Assembly: GCA_002687495.1 (NCBI GenBank)
Contig: NZAJ01000048.1
Span: 1-34,075 of the forward strand
DNA from: Micavibrio sp.
GTDB taxonomy: Bacteria; Pseudomonadota; Alphaproteobacteria; Micavibrionales; Micavibrionaceae
Reading direction: 5' to 3'
DNA: 34,075 bases
Part shown: positions 8,764-17,812 of the stretch, one piece after another
Layout of the letters: the number at the start of each line of letters is the position of its first letter
How positions within the stretch are numbered: the stretch's first letter is position 1
Notes under the pieces: generated by a model
The model's database searches: none
Told to the model about the DNA's origin: nothing
Seen by the model: only the letters and a program-made list of their open reading frames with translations
Position numbers and translations under genes: made by a program

Positions 8764-9968
8764 GCGAATAAGATCACTTCTGTTTCAGGCATAGGTTTGC
8801 AGAAATAATAGCCTTGCCCCATTTCGCAGCCCATAGATTTTAGCATTTCAGATTCTTCTTCTGTTTCAATCCCTTCAGCTATAATCTTAATCCCTAAGTT
8901 TTGACCTAATCCAACAATAGAGTGAACGAGTTGTCTCGCACGCTCGTCTTTTTCAATCATCATAACAAAGCTACGATCAATTTTGAGGCAATCAATTGGG
9001 AATGCGTGCAGGTAACTTAATGAGGAATAGCCAGTCCCGAAATCATCAATCGAGATTCCTATGCCAGCTTGTCGACATTCGCTTAAAGTGGCATTGGCTT
9101 TATCTGGCTGTCCAATAAGCAGGCGCTCGGTAATTTCAATATGGAGCTGCTGCGGTTTGATGTCGGTTGTGCTGATTGTATCATAAACGGTCTGTGTGAA
9201 ACCCGCTTCGCTAAAATCATGGCTGGAAAAATTGACGCTCATGAAAAGGTCATTTTCAAAGCCGGCCTTGTTTTCAATACGTTTCAGGGCTTTTAAAGAT
9301 TCTTTGAGCATCCATTGAGATGCTTTAACAATCAGACCGCTTTCTTCAAGAACGGGAATAAATAAATCAGGTCTGATAAAGCCTTTATCAGGATCAATCC
9401 AGCGCATCAAAGCTTCAAAACCGGCAATTTTCCCGCTTTGAATATCCATGATGGGTTGGTAATACGCATATATATGCCCATTTTCGAGTGCGTGCTCAAA
9501 GTCATTAGCCAGGCGTAATGTCTCCATCGCACTTGAGCCACGAGCAAGATCAAGCTCAATGGCTTCGGCATCAAGTTCAGATGCTGCTGGATGACCGATG
9601 ATTTCAGCGCGTTTTAAAATATCCCTGTAACGCGTCAAGATAACTTGAATAGCCATCTTGATAACAGGATCAGCGCTATCTATACGCTGCCCGAAATTCT
9701 CTTTGGAGATTTCTAAGAGCTGACAATCCTGTGTAGCCTTGATTGTGGCTGTGCGCGGGGCGTTGTCGATAAGTGCCATTTCGCCAATCATGGCGCCAGC
9801 ACCTCTTGAGCCTACATGCTGCTGTCCACCATTTTCATTCGTAACTATAATTTCGACGCGCCCAGAAAGGATGATATAGGCGCAATCACCTTCATCGCCC
9901 TGACGCATAATGACATCGCCGGCAGAGAAGAGTTTTTTAGTATCGTTTTGAATAGTGAGTGTGGACAT
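8748..9968 (-). CDS. Cyclic-nucleotide-binding EAL phosphodiesterase
   Basis: Predicted c-di-GMP phosphodiesterase controlled by a cyclic nucleotide. Residues about 8-115 form a CAP-type cNMP-binding domain with the phosphate-binding cassette GEMALIDNAPRTAT (62-74). After a helical linker, residues about 155-400 form an EAL domain. Its catalytic residues look complete: E185 of EAL, N246, E278, D308 and D309 in DDFGTGYSSL, K329 and E365. The protein therefore should hydrolyse c-di-GMP, probably gated by cAMP or cGMP binding. It has no membrane helix. It converges on the CHASE2 cyclase gene, a likely source of its ligand; that link is inferred from position. Confidence 0.92.
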   Translation of the reverse strand: MSTLTIQNDTKKLFSAGDVIMRQGDEGDCAYIILSGRVEIIVTNENGGQQHVGSRGAGAMIGEMALIDNAPRTATIKATQDCQLLEISKENFGQRIDSADPVIKMAIQVILTRYRDILKRAEIIGHPAASELDAEAIELDLARGSSAMETLRLANDFEHALENGHIYAYYQPIMDIQSGKIAGFEALMRWIDPDKGFIRPDLFIPVLEESGLIVKASQWMLKESLKALKRIENKAGFENDLFMSVNFSSHDFSEAGFTQTVYDTISTTDIKPQQLHIEITERLLIGQPDKANATLSECRQAGIGISIDDFGTGYSSLSYLHAFPIDCLKIDRSFVMMIEKDERARQLVHSIVGLGQNLGIKIIAEGIETEEESEMLKSMGCEMGQGYYFCKPMPETEVILFAKEHH

Positions 9969-10091
9969 GGTCGCGTTTAATATAGCTCTAATAATGAGTT
10001 TACATTCTGCCAGCTATTTAATAAAAATCAATTAAGAACTCAAATTGCTTTATTTTATATGCGGGATCTATAAAAAAGTTAGAATAAGTTC

Positions 10092-10121
10092 TTGACAAGG
10101 CAGGGGTGCGCAGACTAATGT
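10092..10121 (+). promoter_or_regulatory. Probable rpmJ promoter
   Basis: A consensus -35 TTGACA at 10092-10097 is followed after 18 bases by TAATGT (10116-10121). It lies about 50 bases before the rpmJ start and points towards it. Confidence 0.5.
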
Positions 10122-10169
10122 CCGCGAATAATTTTTGTAAACATTGCTAAAAAGGCTGGGACACGAACA

Positions 10170-10295
10170 ATGAAAGTTGTAAATTCATTGAAGACATTGA
10201 AAAAAAGAGACCGTAATAATCGCGTTATCCGTCGTCGCGGCCGCGTTTATGTGATCAACAAGAAAAACCCACGTATGAAGGCGCGTCAGGGTTAA
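10170..10295 (+). CDS. rpmJ: 50S ribosomal protein L36, cysteine-free type
   Basis: A 41-residue basic protein starting [14 protein letters not shown] and ending [10 protein letters not shown], the standard ending of alphaproteobacterial L36. It is part of the large ribosomal subunit. The zinc-binding Cys/His residues of the ordinary L36 are absent (positions that often hold Cys read [17 protein letters not shown]), so this is the zinc-independent C-minus form. It has its own promoter upstream and a strong terminator downstream, and so is probably a single-gene transcript between the EAL gene and mreB. Confidence 0.95.
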   Translation: MKVVNSLKTLKKRDRNNRVIRRRGRVYVINKKNPRMKARQG

Positions 10296-10318
10296 TCTCT
10301 TCTCACATTGTCTGAATC

Positions 10319-10345
10319 AGGCGCCTAGATTATGGCGCCTTTTTT
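10319..10345 (+). terminator. Rho-independent terminator after rpmJ
   Basis: AGGCGCC (10319-10325) pairs perfectly with GGCGCCT (10334-10340) around an eight-base loop, followed by a run of Ts. Confidence 0.9.
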
Positions 10346-10481
10346 ATTGCTCTAAGCCTTTATATTTAAAGCAGACAAGAAGTCTGTTGAAATCTCTGCA
10401 GAAATATTGATTCTGTTGGTGCATTCACAGTGCAGCTCTGCTATTACTTATCCTTAGTTTATGCCATCACTTTATATATGA

Positions 10482-11531
<1,050 letters not shown>

Positions 11532-11546
11532 AAACTTATTCCTTGT

Positions 11547-11578
11547 AAATTGTTTTTAAACAATTTTGTTCGTATAAT
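11547..11578 (+). promoter_or_regulatory. Probable mreC operon promoter with overlapping dyad
   Basis: TTGTTT at 11550-11555 and TATAAT at 11573-11578 are spaced by 17 bases, a good sigma-70 layout. The -35 hexamer lies inside a perfect nine-base dyad (AAATTGTTT at 11547-11555 and AAACAATTT at 11558-11566), which could be an operator or a weak AT-rich terminator of mreB. Transcription would start near 11585, leaving a leader of about 110 bases before mreC. Confidence 0.55.
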
Positions 11579-11694
11579 AATGACAACAAGGTTGCTTTCG
11601 TCGCGTTAGCTCTTAGGATAAAAGTTAGCAAAATGAAATATAAACAGGGGAATACAGGGAATTGAAGAGCCGCGCTAAACTCAGAAGGTCAAGA

Positions 11695-12552
11695 ATGGTA
11701 CGCTCAAAGGCATTAGCGAGAATGATGCCATTACCTTTTATGGGTAGCGGTTCCACCATGGTATTAATCATGCTGGCCAGTGTGCTTCTAATTGTATCTT
11801 CGATTAGACCCCAATATGTAGATGGTCTTCGTTTAGCTATTAGCGATACGTTCACACCTATTTTAAAGCTTGTAACAGTGCCTGTACAAACAGCAGCATT
11901 TTTTGTGCGTGATGTGTCTGGCCTTGCAGAGATGCAATCAGAAAACGCAAGGCTTAAAGATGAAAATGCGCGTCTGCGCGATTGGTATCACACAGCGCTC
12001 TTGCTTGAAGCAGAGAATAAATCTCTTCGCGAACTTCTTCATGTGAAACTTGAACCTCAGCACACATATATCAGTGCGCGCGTACTTTCTGATGGTGGGC
12101 GCACTTTTGCTAAAAGTTTGCTCGTTGATGCGGGGCGCGCCGATGGCGTCGAAAAAGGGCAAGCAGTCTTAGCTGCGCAAGGTGTGGTTGGCCGCGTTAT
12201 CGAAGCTGGTGAAAATACAGCGCGTATCTTGCTGATTACAGATATTAACTCTCGTATACCGGCACTTGTTGAAAATAGCCGTCTACACGCAATATTCTCT
12301 GGCGAGAATAAGAATAATGGCCGTCTTTTACACTTGTCACCTGATAGTAACTTAAATGATGGTGCCCGTATTATAACCTCTGGTTTGGGCGGTGTTTATC
12401 CTTATGGTTTACCAATTGGTGTGGTTGAGAAAGATCAATATAACCAGCCTATCGTTAAACCTTACGCAGATTTCAATCGTCTCGTTTATGTGCGCATTGT
12501 GAAAACGCCAAGTGATCCTAACTTGCGCGAAGGTGCTCTTAATATCGAGTAA
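11695..12552 (+). CDS. mreC: Rod-shape-determining protein MreC
   Basis: Bitopic membrane protein of the elongasome that binds and activates PBP2. A basic N-terminus is followed by one membrane helix (STMVLIMLASVLLIVSSI), a coiled coil (MQSENARLKDENARLRD, then LLLEAENKSLRELL), and the beta-sheet MreC domain containing GVVGRVIEAG and ILLITDINSRIPALVE. The frame extends to a TTG at 11662, but the ATG at 11695 is preferred because AGAAGG lies six bases upstream of it; this gives 285 residues. The TTG start would add eleven basic residues. Confidence 0.93.
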   Translation: MVRSKALARMMPLPFMGSGSTMVLIMLASVLLIVSSIRPQYVDGLRLAISDTFTPILKLVTVPVQTAAFFVRDVSGLAEMQSENARLKDENARLRDWYHTALLLEAENKSLRELLHVKLEPQHTYISARVLSDGGRTFAKSLLVDAGRADGVEKGQAVLAAQGVVGRVIEAGENTARILLITDINSRIPALVENSRLHAIFSGENKNNGRLLHLSPDSNLNDGARIITSGLGGVYPYGLPIGVVEKDQYNQPIVKPYADFNRLVYVRIVKTPSDPNLREGALNIE

Positions 12553-12619
12553 GGCTCGATATCCTTTCGATTAGATTTAAAGCTTTTAATAAAGCGGCTT
12601 AAGCTGCTATAGAAATAAT

Positions 12620-13129
12620 ATGAGAGCATTTCTGACAGTAACAGAACGATTAGAAATCGCAGCGCGTTTGCTTTTAGTCTATGCGTTGATTGGCGCTATG
12701 TTTTTGCTAGATATTGCCGCAGCGCCTGATCCTTTAGCCTTTTTATTCGTCGCGCCTTATACATTAATGGCTCTGTATTATTGGACAATTTCACGCCCTT
12801 TAATATTTCCAGCCATCATGGCGTTCACTTTAGGGCTTTTGCTCGATATTTTAGGGGGCTACCCGTTAGGATTATTTGCATTGCTCTTTACTGTTGTTAG
12901 GTTGCTTTTAGCTGGTCAGCGCAGGGTGCTTATGGCGCAAGGTTTTGTTATCTTCTGGGTGGGCTTTGTAATCGTCAGTGCCCTAACATATATATCGGCA
13001 TGGGCCATTATGAGCTTGGTGAATTGGCATTTCTTACCCTTAACAGATCTAATTCAACCAATACTTATGGGTTCTTTGCTCTTTCCCCTTGTTTCTGCTT
13101 TTCTAAGTCTCACACATAAAATATTATAA
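12620..13129 (+). CDS. mreD: Rod-shape-determining protein MreD
   Basis: Small polytopic inner-membrane protein of the elongasome, 169 residues with about five hydrophobic segments. The conserved MreD element is seen in FTLGLLLDILGGYPLGLFAL. It lies between mreC (67 bases upstream) and mrdA (5 bases downstream), its normal position, which supports the call for a poorly conserved family. Confidence 0.9.
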   Translation: MRAFLTVTERLEIAARLLLVYALIGAMFLLDIAAAPDPLAFLFVAPYTLMALYYWTISRPLIFPAIMAFTLGLLLDILGGYPLGLFALLFTVVRLLLAGQRRVLMAQGFVIFWVGFVIVSALTYISAWAIMSLVNWHFLPLTDLIQPILMGSLLFPLVSAFLSLTHKIL

Positions 13130-13134
13130 CGCTC

Positions 13135-14997
13135 ATGCTTGGCGGTAGAGATAATGAAAAACTATATACGCGCCGCGCCATTGTTATGGGCGGACTTCAG
13201 ATGGGCCTGCTTGGTGTGCTTGGTACACGCTTAGCGTGGCTGCAGATTGCGCAAGGCCATCGCTATCGAACGCTCTCTGATAAAAACCGTATAAATATGA
13301 AGATGCTTGCCCCATCGCGAGGGATGATCGTTGATCGTTATGGCGTGCCATTAGCGGTAAATAACCAAAATTTTCGTGTTCTTCTTGTGCCTGAGCAGGT
13401 TGAGAATATTGAGCAAGCCTTAAGAGCATTGCAAAATTACGTCGATATCACTGAGCGTGATATTGCAGACGTGCTCAAAGAGGCAAAACGCAGTTCTAAA
13501 TTTGTACCTATAGAAGTTAAAGATGATTTGAACTGGAAAGATGTGGCGACGATTGAAGTCAATATGCCTGATCTTCCTGGTGTTTTCACAGACTCTGGCG
13601 AAAGACGTAGTTATCCTTTTGCCGAAGCGACAGCTCATATTGTCGGCTATGTAGGCGCGGTCAATAAAAGCGAGATTGACGCAGATCCGGTTTTGACATT
13701 GCCGGGCTTCAAGATCGGTAAAACAGGCATTGAAAAAAAATATGATGAAGAGATGCGCGGTGAAAAAGGAACTGCGCAAGTTGAAGTGAATGTGGTCGGG
13801 CGTGAGGTGCGCCAGCTTGAGGTGAATGAGAGTACACCAGGGAAACGGATTGTTTTAAGTCTTGATGGTGAGCTTCAGCGCTATACTCAGCATCGCCTTT
13901 CACAAGAAAGAAGCGCTTCTGCTGTTGTGATGGACGCGCAAACCGGCGCTGTTTATGTGCTTGCCTCCTCTCCGGCATTTGATCCTAATTTATTTATCTC
14001 TGGTATGCCGTTTGATATCTGGGAAGAGTTACGCGCTGATCCTGCGCATCCGCTCATCAATAAAGCGGTGGCTGGTCAATATCCTCCTGCATCAACCTTT
14101 AAAATGATAGTAGGGCTAGCAGGTATGAGGGCAGGGCTCGTAAAGCCGAGTAGAACCTCATATTGTAATGGTAAATTTACTTTGGGGCGTGACACGTTTC
14201 ACTGCTGGAAAAAACAAGGACATGGACGCGTAAATTTTGATGGCGCACTCGCTGGATCATGCGATGTGTATTTCTATGAACTAGCGCAAGAGCTTGGAAT
14301 TGAAAAAATTGCGCAAGAAGCCAGATTATTTGGCTTGGGCGAAAAACTCGATTTTGATCTCAGTGAAGAGCGCCCGGGCTTGGTACCGGATAAGAAATGG
14401 AAGCTGGGCTATAATGGTCAGAAATGGCAGCTTGGCGAAACAATCGTTACGGCCATTGGTCAAGGCTCTCTTCTGGCGACGCCGTTGCAGCTTGCGGTAA
14501 TGACAGCACGTATGGCCAATGGTGGCTATGCTGTGAAGCCTTGGATTACATATGATTTGGCCCAAAATTATAACAAAGCGCAAGATTGGGAAAAGATTGA
14601 TGTCTCTAGCGCGCACCTTAAGGCTGTTAGGCAGGCAATGAATCTTGTTGTTAATAACGAAGACGGGACAGCTTTCCGCTCCCGTATTAAAGACCCTGCG
14701 ATGGCTTTTGCGGGAAAAACAGGAACGGGGCAGGTGCAAAGAATTACGATGGCGCAGCGTCTAGCAGGTGTTAAAAACGAAGATCTTGCCTGGCAAAAAC
14801 GTCACCACGCTTTGTTTGTTGGTTATGCCCCTGTTGGTAATCCCCGCTATGTCTGTTCTGTGGTTGTTGAGCATGGCGGCGGTGGATCAGCAACTGCGGC
14901 GCCTATTGCTAAAGAGCTAATGTATGAAGTTCAAAAGCGTGACCCAAGAACAAAGGGTGTCGAAGAGAAAATCCATGTTGAGGAGGCAAAAGAGTAA
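13135..14997 (+). CDS. mrdA: Penicillin-binding protein 2, elongation transpeptidase
   Basis: Cross-links peptidoglycan during side-wall growth together with RodA. A short cytoplasmic N-terminus (RDNEKLYTRRA) leads into a membrane helix (about residues 18-38), then the PBP dimerisation/pedestal domain containing SRGMIVDRYGVPLAVN, and the transpeptidase domain. Its active-site motifs are all present: S320 and K323 in ASTFK, S375-C-D377 (SxD is normal for PBP2), and K528-T-G. The C-terminus ends in a charged tail rich in Lys and Glu. Length is 620 residues, normal. No good ribosome site precedes 13135; coupling with mreD, whose stop is 5 bases away, is likely. The stop shares its last base with the rodA start (TAATG). 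Confidence 0.96.
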   Translation: MLGGRDNEKLYTRRAIVMGGLQMGLLGVLGTRLAWLQIAQGHRYRTLSDKNRINMKMLAPSRGMIVDRYGVPLAVNNQNFRVLLVPEQVENIEQALRALQNYVDITERDIADVLKEAKRSSKFVPIEVKDDLNWKDVATIEVNMPDLPGVFTDSGERRSYPFAEATAHIVGYVGAVNKSEIDADPVLTLPGFKIGKTGIEKKYDEEMRGEKGTAQVEVNVVGREVRQLEVNESTPGKRIVLSLDGELQRYTQHRLSQERSASAVVMDAQTGAVYVLASSPAFDPNLFISGMPFDIWEELRADPAHPLINKAVAGQYPPASTFKMIVGLAGMRAGLVKPSRTSYCNGKFTLGRDTFHCWKKQGHGRVNFDGALAGSCDVYFYELAQELGIEKIAQEARLFGLGEKLDFDLSEERPGLVPDKKWKLGYNGQKWQLGETIVTAIGQGSLLATPLQLAVMTARMANGGYAVKPWITYDLAQNYNKAQDWEKIDVSSAHLKAVRQAMNLVVNNEDGTAFRSRIKDPAMAFAGKTGTGQVQRITMAQRLAGVKNEDLAWQKRHHALFVGYAPVGNPRYVCSVVVEHGGGGSATAAPIAKELMYEVQKRDPRTKGVEEKIHVEEAKE

Positions 14998-16127
14998 TGG
15001 CACATCATATCGGCTTAAGCTCTGATCATGGTATCATGTACAAGTTTCGCCATATTAGCTGGGGGCTTGTCTTTCTTATTTTCGCAATTGCAGGGATTGG
15101 TTTTGCGGCCTTATATTCCGCAGCGGGAGGAAGTTTCGATCCTTGGGCATCACGCCAAATTATGCGTTTTATTGTCGGTGTAATCGGTATGTTTATTATC
15201 GCTTTGATCGATGTGAAATGGTGGTATAGGCTGGTTTGGCCAGCTTATTTTGGCGGCTTGCTCCTTTTGATTATCGTTGAGGTTATGGGCCATGTCGGTA
15301 TGGGGGCGCAGCGTTGGATCAATCTTGGCTTCATTCAGCTTCAGCCCTCAGAGGTCATGAAGATTGCTGTTGTAATGGCATTAGCGCGCTACTTCCATTC
15401 TGCTACGATTGATGATATGCGCCGCATATATTTCCTCATTATTCCTGCGATTATTATTCTCGCGCCAGTCTCACTCGTTATGTTACAGCCTGACTTGGGA
15501 ACATCTTTGATGATCATTATGGCTGGAGCTGGGATGCTCTTTATCGCTGGTGCATCTATATGGCTATTTGTTGCAGGCGCTGTGGCGGTGGCTGCGATTA
15601 TTCCTATCGCATGGTATTTTGTATTGCACAGCTATCAAAAGCAGCGTGTTTTAACATTCCTTGATCCTGAGAGTGATCCGCTCGGCGCAGGATATCACAT
15701 TACTCAATCGAAAATCGCGCTAGGGTCAGGTGGCGTTAGTGGGCGTGGCTTCTTAGAAGGTACACAAAGCCGCCTGAACTTTCTTCCTGAAAAACAAACA
15801 GACTTTATCTTCACATTATGGGCGGAAGAGCAGGGGCTGTTAGGCGGGCTTTTATTGCTCTTCCTCTTTGGTTTGGTTTTTGCGTATGGGGTCTGGATTT
15901 CAACGCATTGCCGCAATAATTTTGGACGCTTTTTATCGCTCGGTTTAACGATTAACTTCTCGCTCTATGTGTTTATTAATATCGCGATGGTTATGGGGCT
16001 TATTCCCGTTGTGGGGGCGCCGCTACCACTTATATCATATGGGGGGACATCAATGCTCGCCGCATTGGTTGGATTTGGCCTTATCATGTCATGCTCTATT
16101 CATTACGATACAAAGCTTACCCGTTAA
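14997..16127 (+). CDS. rodA: Peptidoglycan glycosyltransferase RodA
   Basis: SEDS-family membrane enzyme that polymerises lipid II during elongation, paired with PBP2. It has about ten hydrophobic segments over 376 residues. Family motifs are clear: GAQRWINLGFIQLQPSEVMK, LPEKQTDFIFTLWAEEQGL (with the catalytic Asp in TDFIF) and the end motif GAPLPLISYGGTSM. The start overlaps the mrdA stop by one base. An in-frame ATG at codon 14 (MYKFRHISWG) would give a start more like that of other RodA proteins. Confidence 0.96.
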   Translation: MAHHIGLSSDHGIMYKFRHISWGLVFLIFAIAGIGFAALYSAAGGSFDPWASRQIMRFIVGVIGMFIIALIDVKWWYRLVWPAYFGGLLLLIIVEVMGHVGMGAQRWINLGFIQLQPSEVMKIAVVMALARYFHSATIDDMRRIYFLIIPAIIILAPVSLVMLQPDLGTSLMIIMAGAGMLFIAGASIWLFVAGAVAVAAIIPIAWYFVLHSYQKQRVLTFLDPESDPLGAGYHITQSKIALGSGGVSGRGFLEGTQSRLNFLPEKQTDFIFTLWAEEQGLLGGLLLLFLFGLVFAYGVWISTHCRNNFGRFLSLGLTINFSLYVFINIAMVMGLIPVVGAPLPLISYGGTSMLAALVGFGLIMSCSIHYDTKLTR

Positions 16128-16149
16128 AATATTTAGTGAGTGCAAAAGA

Positions 16150-16182
16150 AAAAGGCTTCTCTAAAATATAGAAAAGCCTTTT
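16150..16182. terminator. Bidirectional terminator between rodA and grxD
   Basis: AAAAGGCTT (16150-16158) and AAGCCTTTT (16174-16182) form a perfect nine-pair stem. A-rich and T-rich flanks let it work in both directions, ending the rightward mre cluster and the leftward grxD transcript. Confidence 0.85.
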
Positions 16183-16214
16183 GAATAATAGATCACTTAT
16201 AGCGCGCCGAGTGT

Positions 16215-16544
16215 TTAGGCGGCTTTAATGCCTTTATCGCTAAGAAGCTGTTGCAGCTCACCGCTTTCATACATCTCACGGATAATATCACAGCCACCAA
16301 CAAACTCACCCTTAACGTAAAGCTGAGGGATTGTAGGCCAGTTAGTGAAGTCTTTAATGCCTTGGCGAATATCATTATCTTCCAAAACATTGATATCTTT
16401 AAAACTAACGCCTAGTTGAGAGAGAACCTGTACAACAAGAGAAGAGAATCCGCATTGTGGGAATGCTGCTTCACCCTTCATGAATAAAACGACATCATGA
16501 TTATCGATCTCTTTTTGTATGCGCTCAAATACGACATTCTGCAT
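16215..16544 (-). CDS. grxD: Monothiol glutaredoxin, Grx4 type
   Basis: CGFS-type glutaredoxin that carries and delivers [2Fe-2S] clusters. The active site reads FPQCGFSS, the glutathione-binding WPTIPQLYVKGEFVGGCDI is intact, and the 109-residue length fits. The residues before the active site are MKGEAAFPQC rather than the more common MKGTPxxPxC. It lies 48 bases downstream of a BolA-family gene on the same strand; Grx4 and BolA proteins are known to form cluster-bridged complexes, so the pair is probably an operon. Confidence 0.96.
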   Translation of the reverse strand: MQNVVFERIQKEIDNHDVVLFMKGEAAFPQCGFSSLVVQVLSQLGVSFKDINVLEDNDIRQGIKDFTNWPTIPQLYVKGEFVGGCDIIREMYESGELQQLLSDKGIKAA

Positions 16545-16592
16545 AACTTATAACCTTTCTTTCTGTGTGAATTTATCTCTGCACGCGTAAAC

Positions 16593-16832
16593 TTATTGAT
16601 CATCTGGTACAGATGTTTGAAGTGCGAGTGCATGGAGCTCGCCGCCCATTTTGCCTTGTAAAGCGGCATAAACCATTTGATGTTGTTGGACGCGATTCTT
16701 ACCAGCAAAAGATGGAGAGCTTACATAAGCGGCGTAATGGTCACCATCACCGCGTAAATCTTCTATGCGCACCTGCGCATCAGGAATAACGTCTAAAATG
16801 AGCTGCTCAATTGCTTTTGCATCCATCGCCAT
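16593..16832 (-). CDS. BolA/IbaG-family protein
   Basis: Small BolA-fold protein, expected to bind a [2Fe-2S] cluster with the adjacent Grx4. The chosen ATG at 16832 has GAAGGA nine bases upstream and gives 79 residues, the normal family size; the frame continues to 16895 but without family similarity. The central region RGDGDHYAAYVSSPSFAGKNRVQQHQMVYAAL carries the BolA signature, and the helix after it ends in HALALQTSVP. The sequence looks closer to the IbaG/YrbA subgroup than to classical BolA, so no symbol is given. Confidence 0.93.
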   Translation of the reverse strand: MAMDAKAIEQLILDVIPDAQVRIEDLRGDGDHYAAYVSSPSFAGKNRVQQHQMVYAALQGKMGGELHALALQTSVPDDQ

Positions 16833-17016
16833 GAGTTTTAATCCTTCAACATGTTCTTGATAATTACTTATAACGTTGAGATAGCGTGCCTGCATTTAAA
16901 AAGCAAGGGGCATAAGAGGTGGGAGGAATTTTTAATATCGGCCGAGTTATAGAAAAATCTATAATTTGAGTAGAGTTGTGACTTTATAAGTACATTTGTG
17001 TAAGGTATTAGAATAA

Positions 17017-17047
17017 TTGATTTTTTTGTTGTTTTGTTTTATACAAT
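17017..17047 (+). promoter_or_regulatory. Candidate orphan promoter in the gap before the ATPase inhibitor gene
   Basis: TTGATT (17017-17022) is followed after 17 bases by TATACA (17040-17045), which overlaps TACAAT (17042-17047). It points right, but no protein gene follows on the plus strand before a terminator at 17164-17195. Confidence 0.4.
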
Positions 17048-17051
17048 CAGC

Positions 17052-17197
17052 TAATAATATTAACAAGGGTGAGGCCTGGGGAGGTCTTTACTGAGTATTT
17101 ATTTCTGTACGGTGAGTTGAATAAGTAATCGCCCTTAACAAAGTTTACATGTGTGAATAATAAAAAAAGCTCCGGCAATATGCGCGGGGCTTTTTCA
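17052..17197 (+). ncRNA. Candidate small RNA
   Basis: The 16833-17221 gap holds no convincing protein gene. A sigma-70-like promoter (17017-17047) and a strong terminator (17164-17195) frame a possible transcript of about 145 bases. It contains a hairpin GAGGCCT (17071-17077), GGGG loop, AGGTCTT (17082-17088). A 19-codon GTG frame from 17069 is also present but has no convincing support. No known RNA family was recognised. The terminator may instead serve only the leftward DUF1476 gene. Confidence 0.28.
17164..17195. terminator. Bidirectional terminator after the ATPase inhibitor gene
   Basis: AAAAAGCTCCG (17164-17174) pairs with 17185-17195 (CGGGGCTTTTT), one G-T pair in an eleven-pair stem; the inner loop can add three more pairs. 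It lies just beyond the stop of the leftward DUF1476 gene. Confidence 0.85.
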
Positions 17198-17221
17198 TTT
17201 CTTTAGTCTGCAGCTAATGCT

Positions 17222-17551
17222 CTAGTTAGCTTCTTCAGTAAGCTGACGGCGTGCTTCTGTGAGTGCTTTATCAAGCTCAACATTAAGGGCGTGATCGGAA
17301 ATCTCGATAGACTTCTCATCAAGGTCAGCACGCACTTTGCGCAAAATATCGTCAAAGCCTGCTTCTTCTAAGTTTGCTTCAACAACACTCGCCGCATATG
17401 TCGCTGCATCTGAGCCATCAAGGCCAAGTTGCTCGGCAACCCATAGTCCAAATAACTTACTGCAGCGTGCCTCTGTGTTAAAATCAAGCTGCTCATCATG
17501 AGCATATTTATTTTCCATCGCTGCTTCACGGTCACTAATCGATGATGACAT
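17222..17551 (-). CDS. DUF1476 protein, zeta-type F1-ATPase inhibitor
   Basis: Small helical cytoplasmic protein of the alphaproteobacterial zeta family, which in Paracoccus blocks the ATPase activity of F1. The N-terminal part SSISDREAAMENKYAHDEQ matches the family's DRExAxExKFAHDEEL inhibitory segment, followed by KLFGLWVAEQLGL and DILRKVRADLDEK. The ATG at 17551 is preferred to the GTG at 17557 because AGAGGT lies seven bases upstream. The length is 109 residues, as usual. It is divergent from purC and ends at its own terminator. One cysteine (ARCSKL) replaces the usual Arg or Asn. Confidence 0.92.
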   Translation of the reverse strand: MSSSISDREAAMENKYAHDEQLDFNTEARCSKLFGLWVAEQLGLDGSDAATYAASVVEANLEEAGFDDILRKVRADLDEKSIEISDHALNVELDKALTEARRQLTEEAN

Positions 17552-17812
17552 TTTCACTACCTCTTTGTAATAATAAGTTGTTTGGTGAATGTGGCGCTTG
17601 CCAATCTGAAGTTAATTAGTAACATCACAAACACATAAAATCCATTGTTATCTCTTTCTAAATCAGATAAAAATGCGTCTTTCATTATACGAAAATGTGT
17701 TAACACTTTGCTTAATATCGAAGAAAAAAATACAAAATAATATTAAGCTGAATAACTATGGTATCACTAATAGACACCAAGCTGATTAGAATAAGAAAAG
17801 GATAAGTCTCAT

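Noticed and set aside
13420-14739. Long antisense frames (119 and 137 codons) opposite mrdA
   Set aside because: They mirror the coding sense strand of PBP2, show no family features and have no ribosome sites; the same applies to the frames opposite the HlyD, cyclase and mreB genes.
17069-17128. 19-codon leader peptide in the candidate small RNA
   Set aside because: GTG start without a convincing ribosome site, and no amino acid run that would suggest attenuation.
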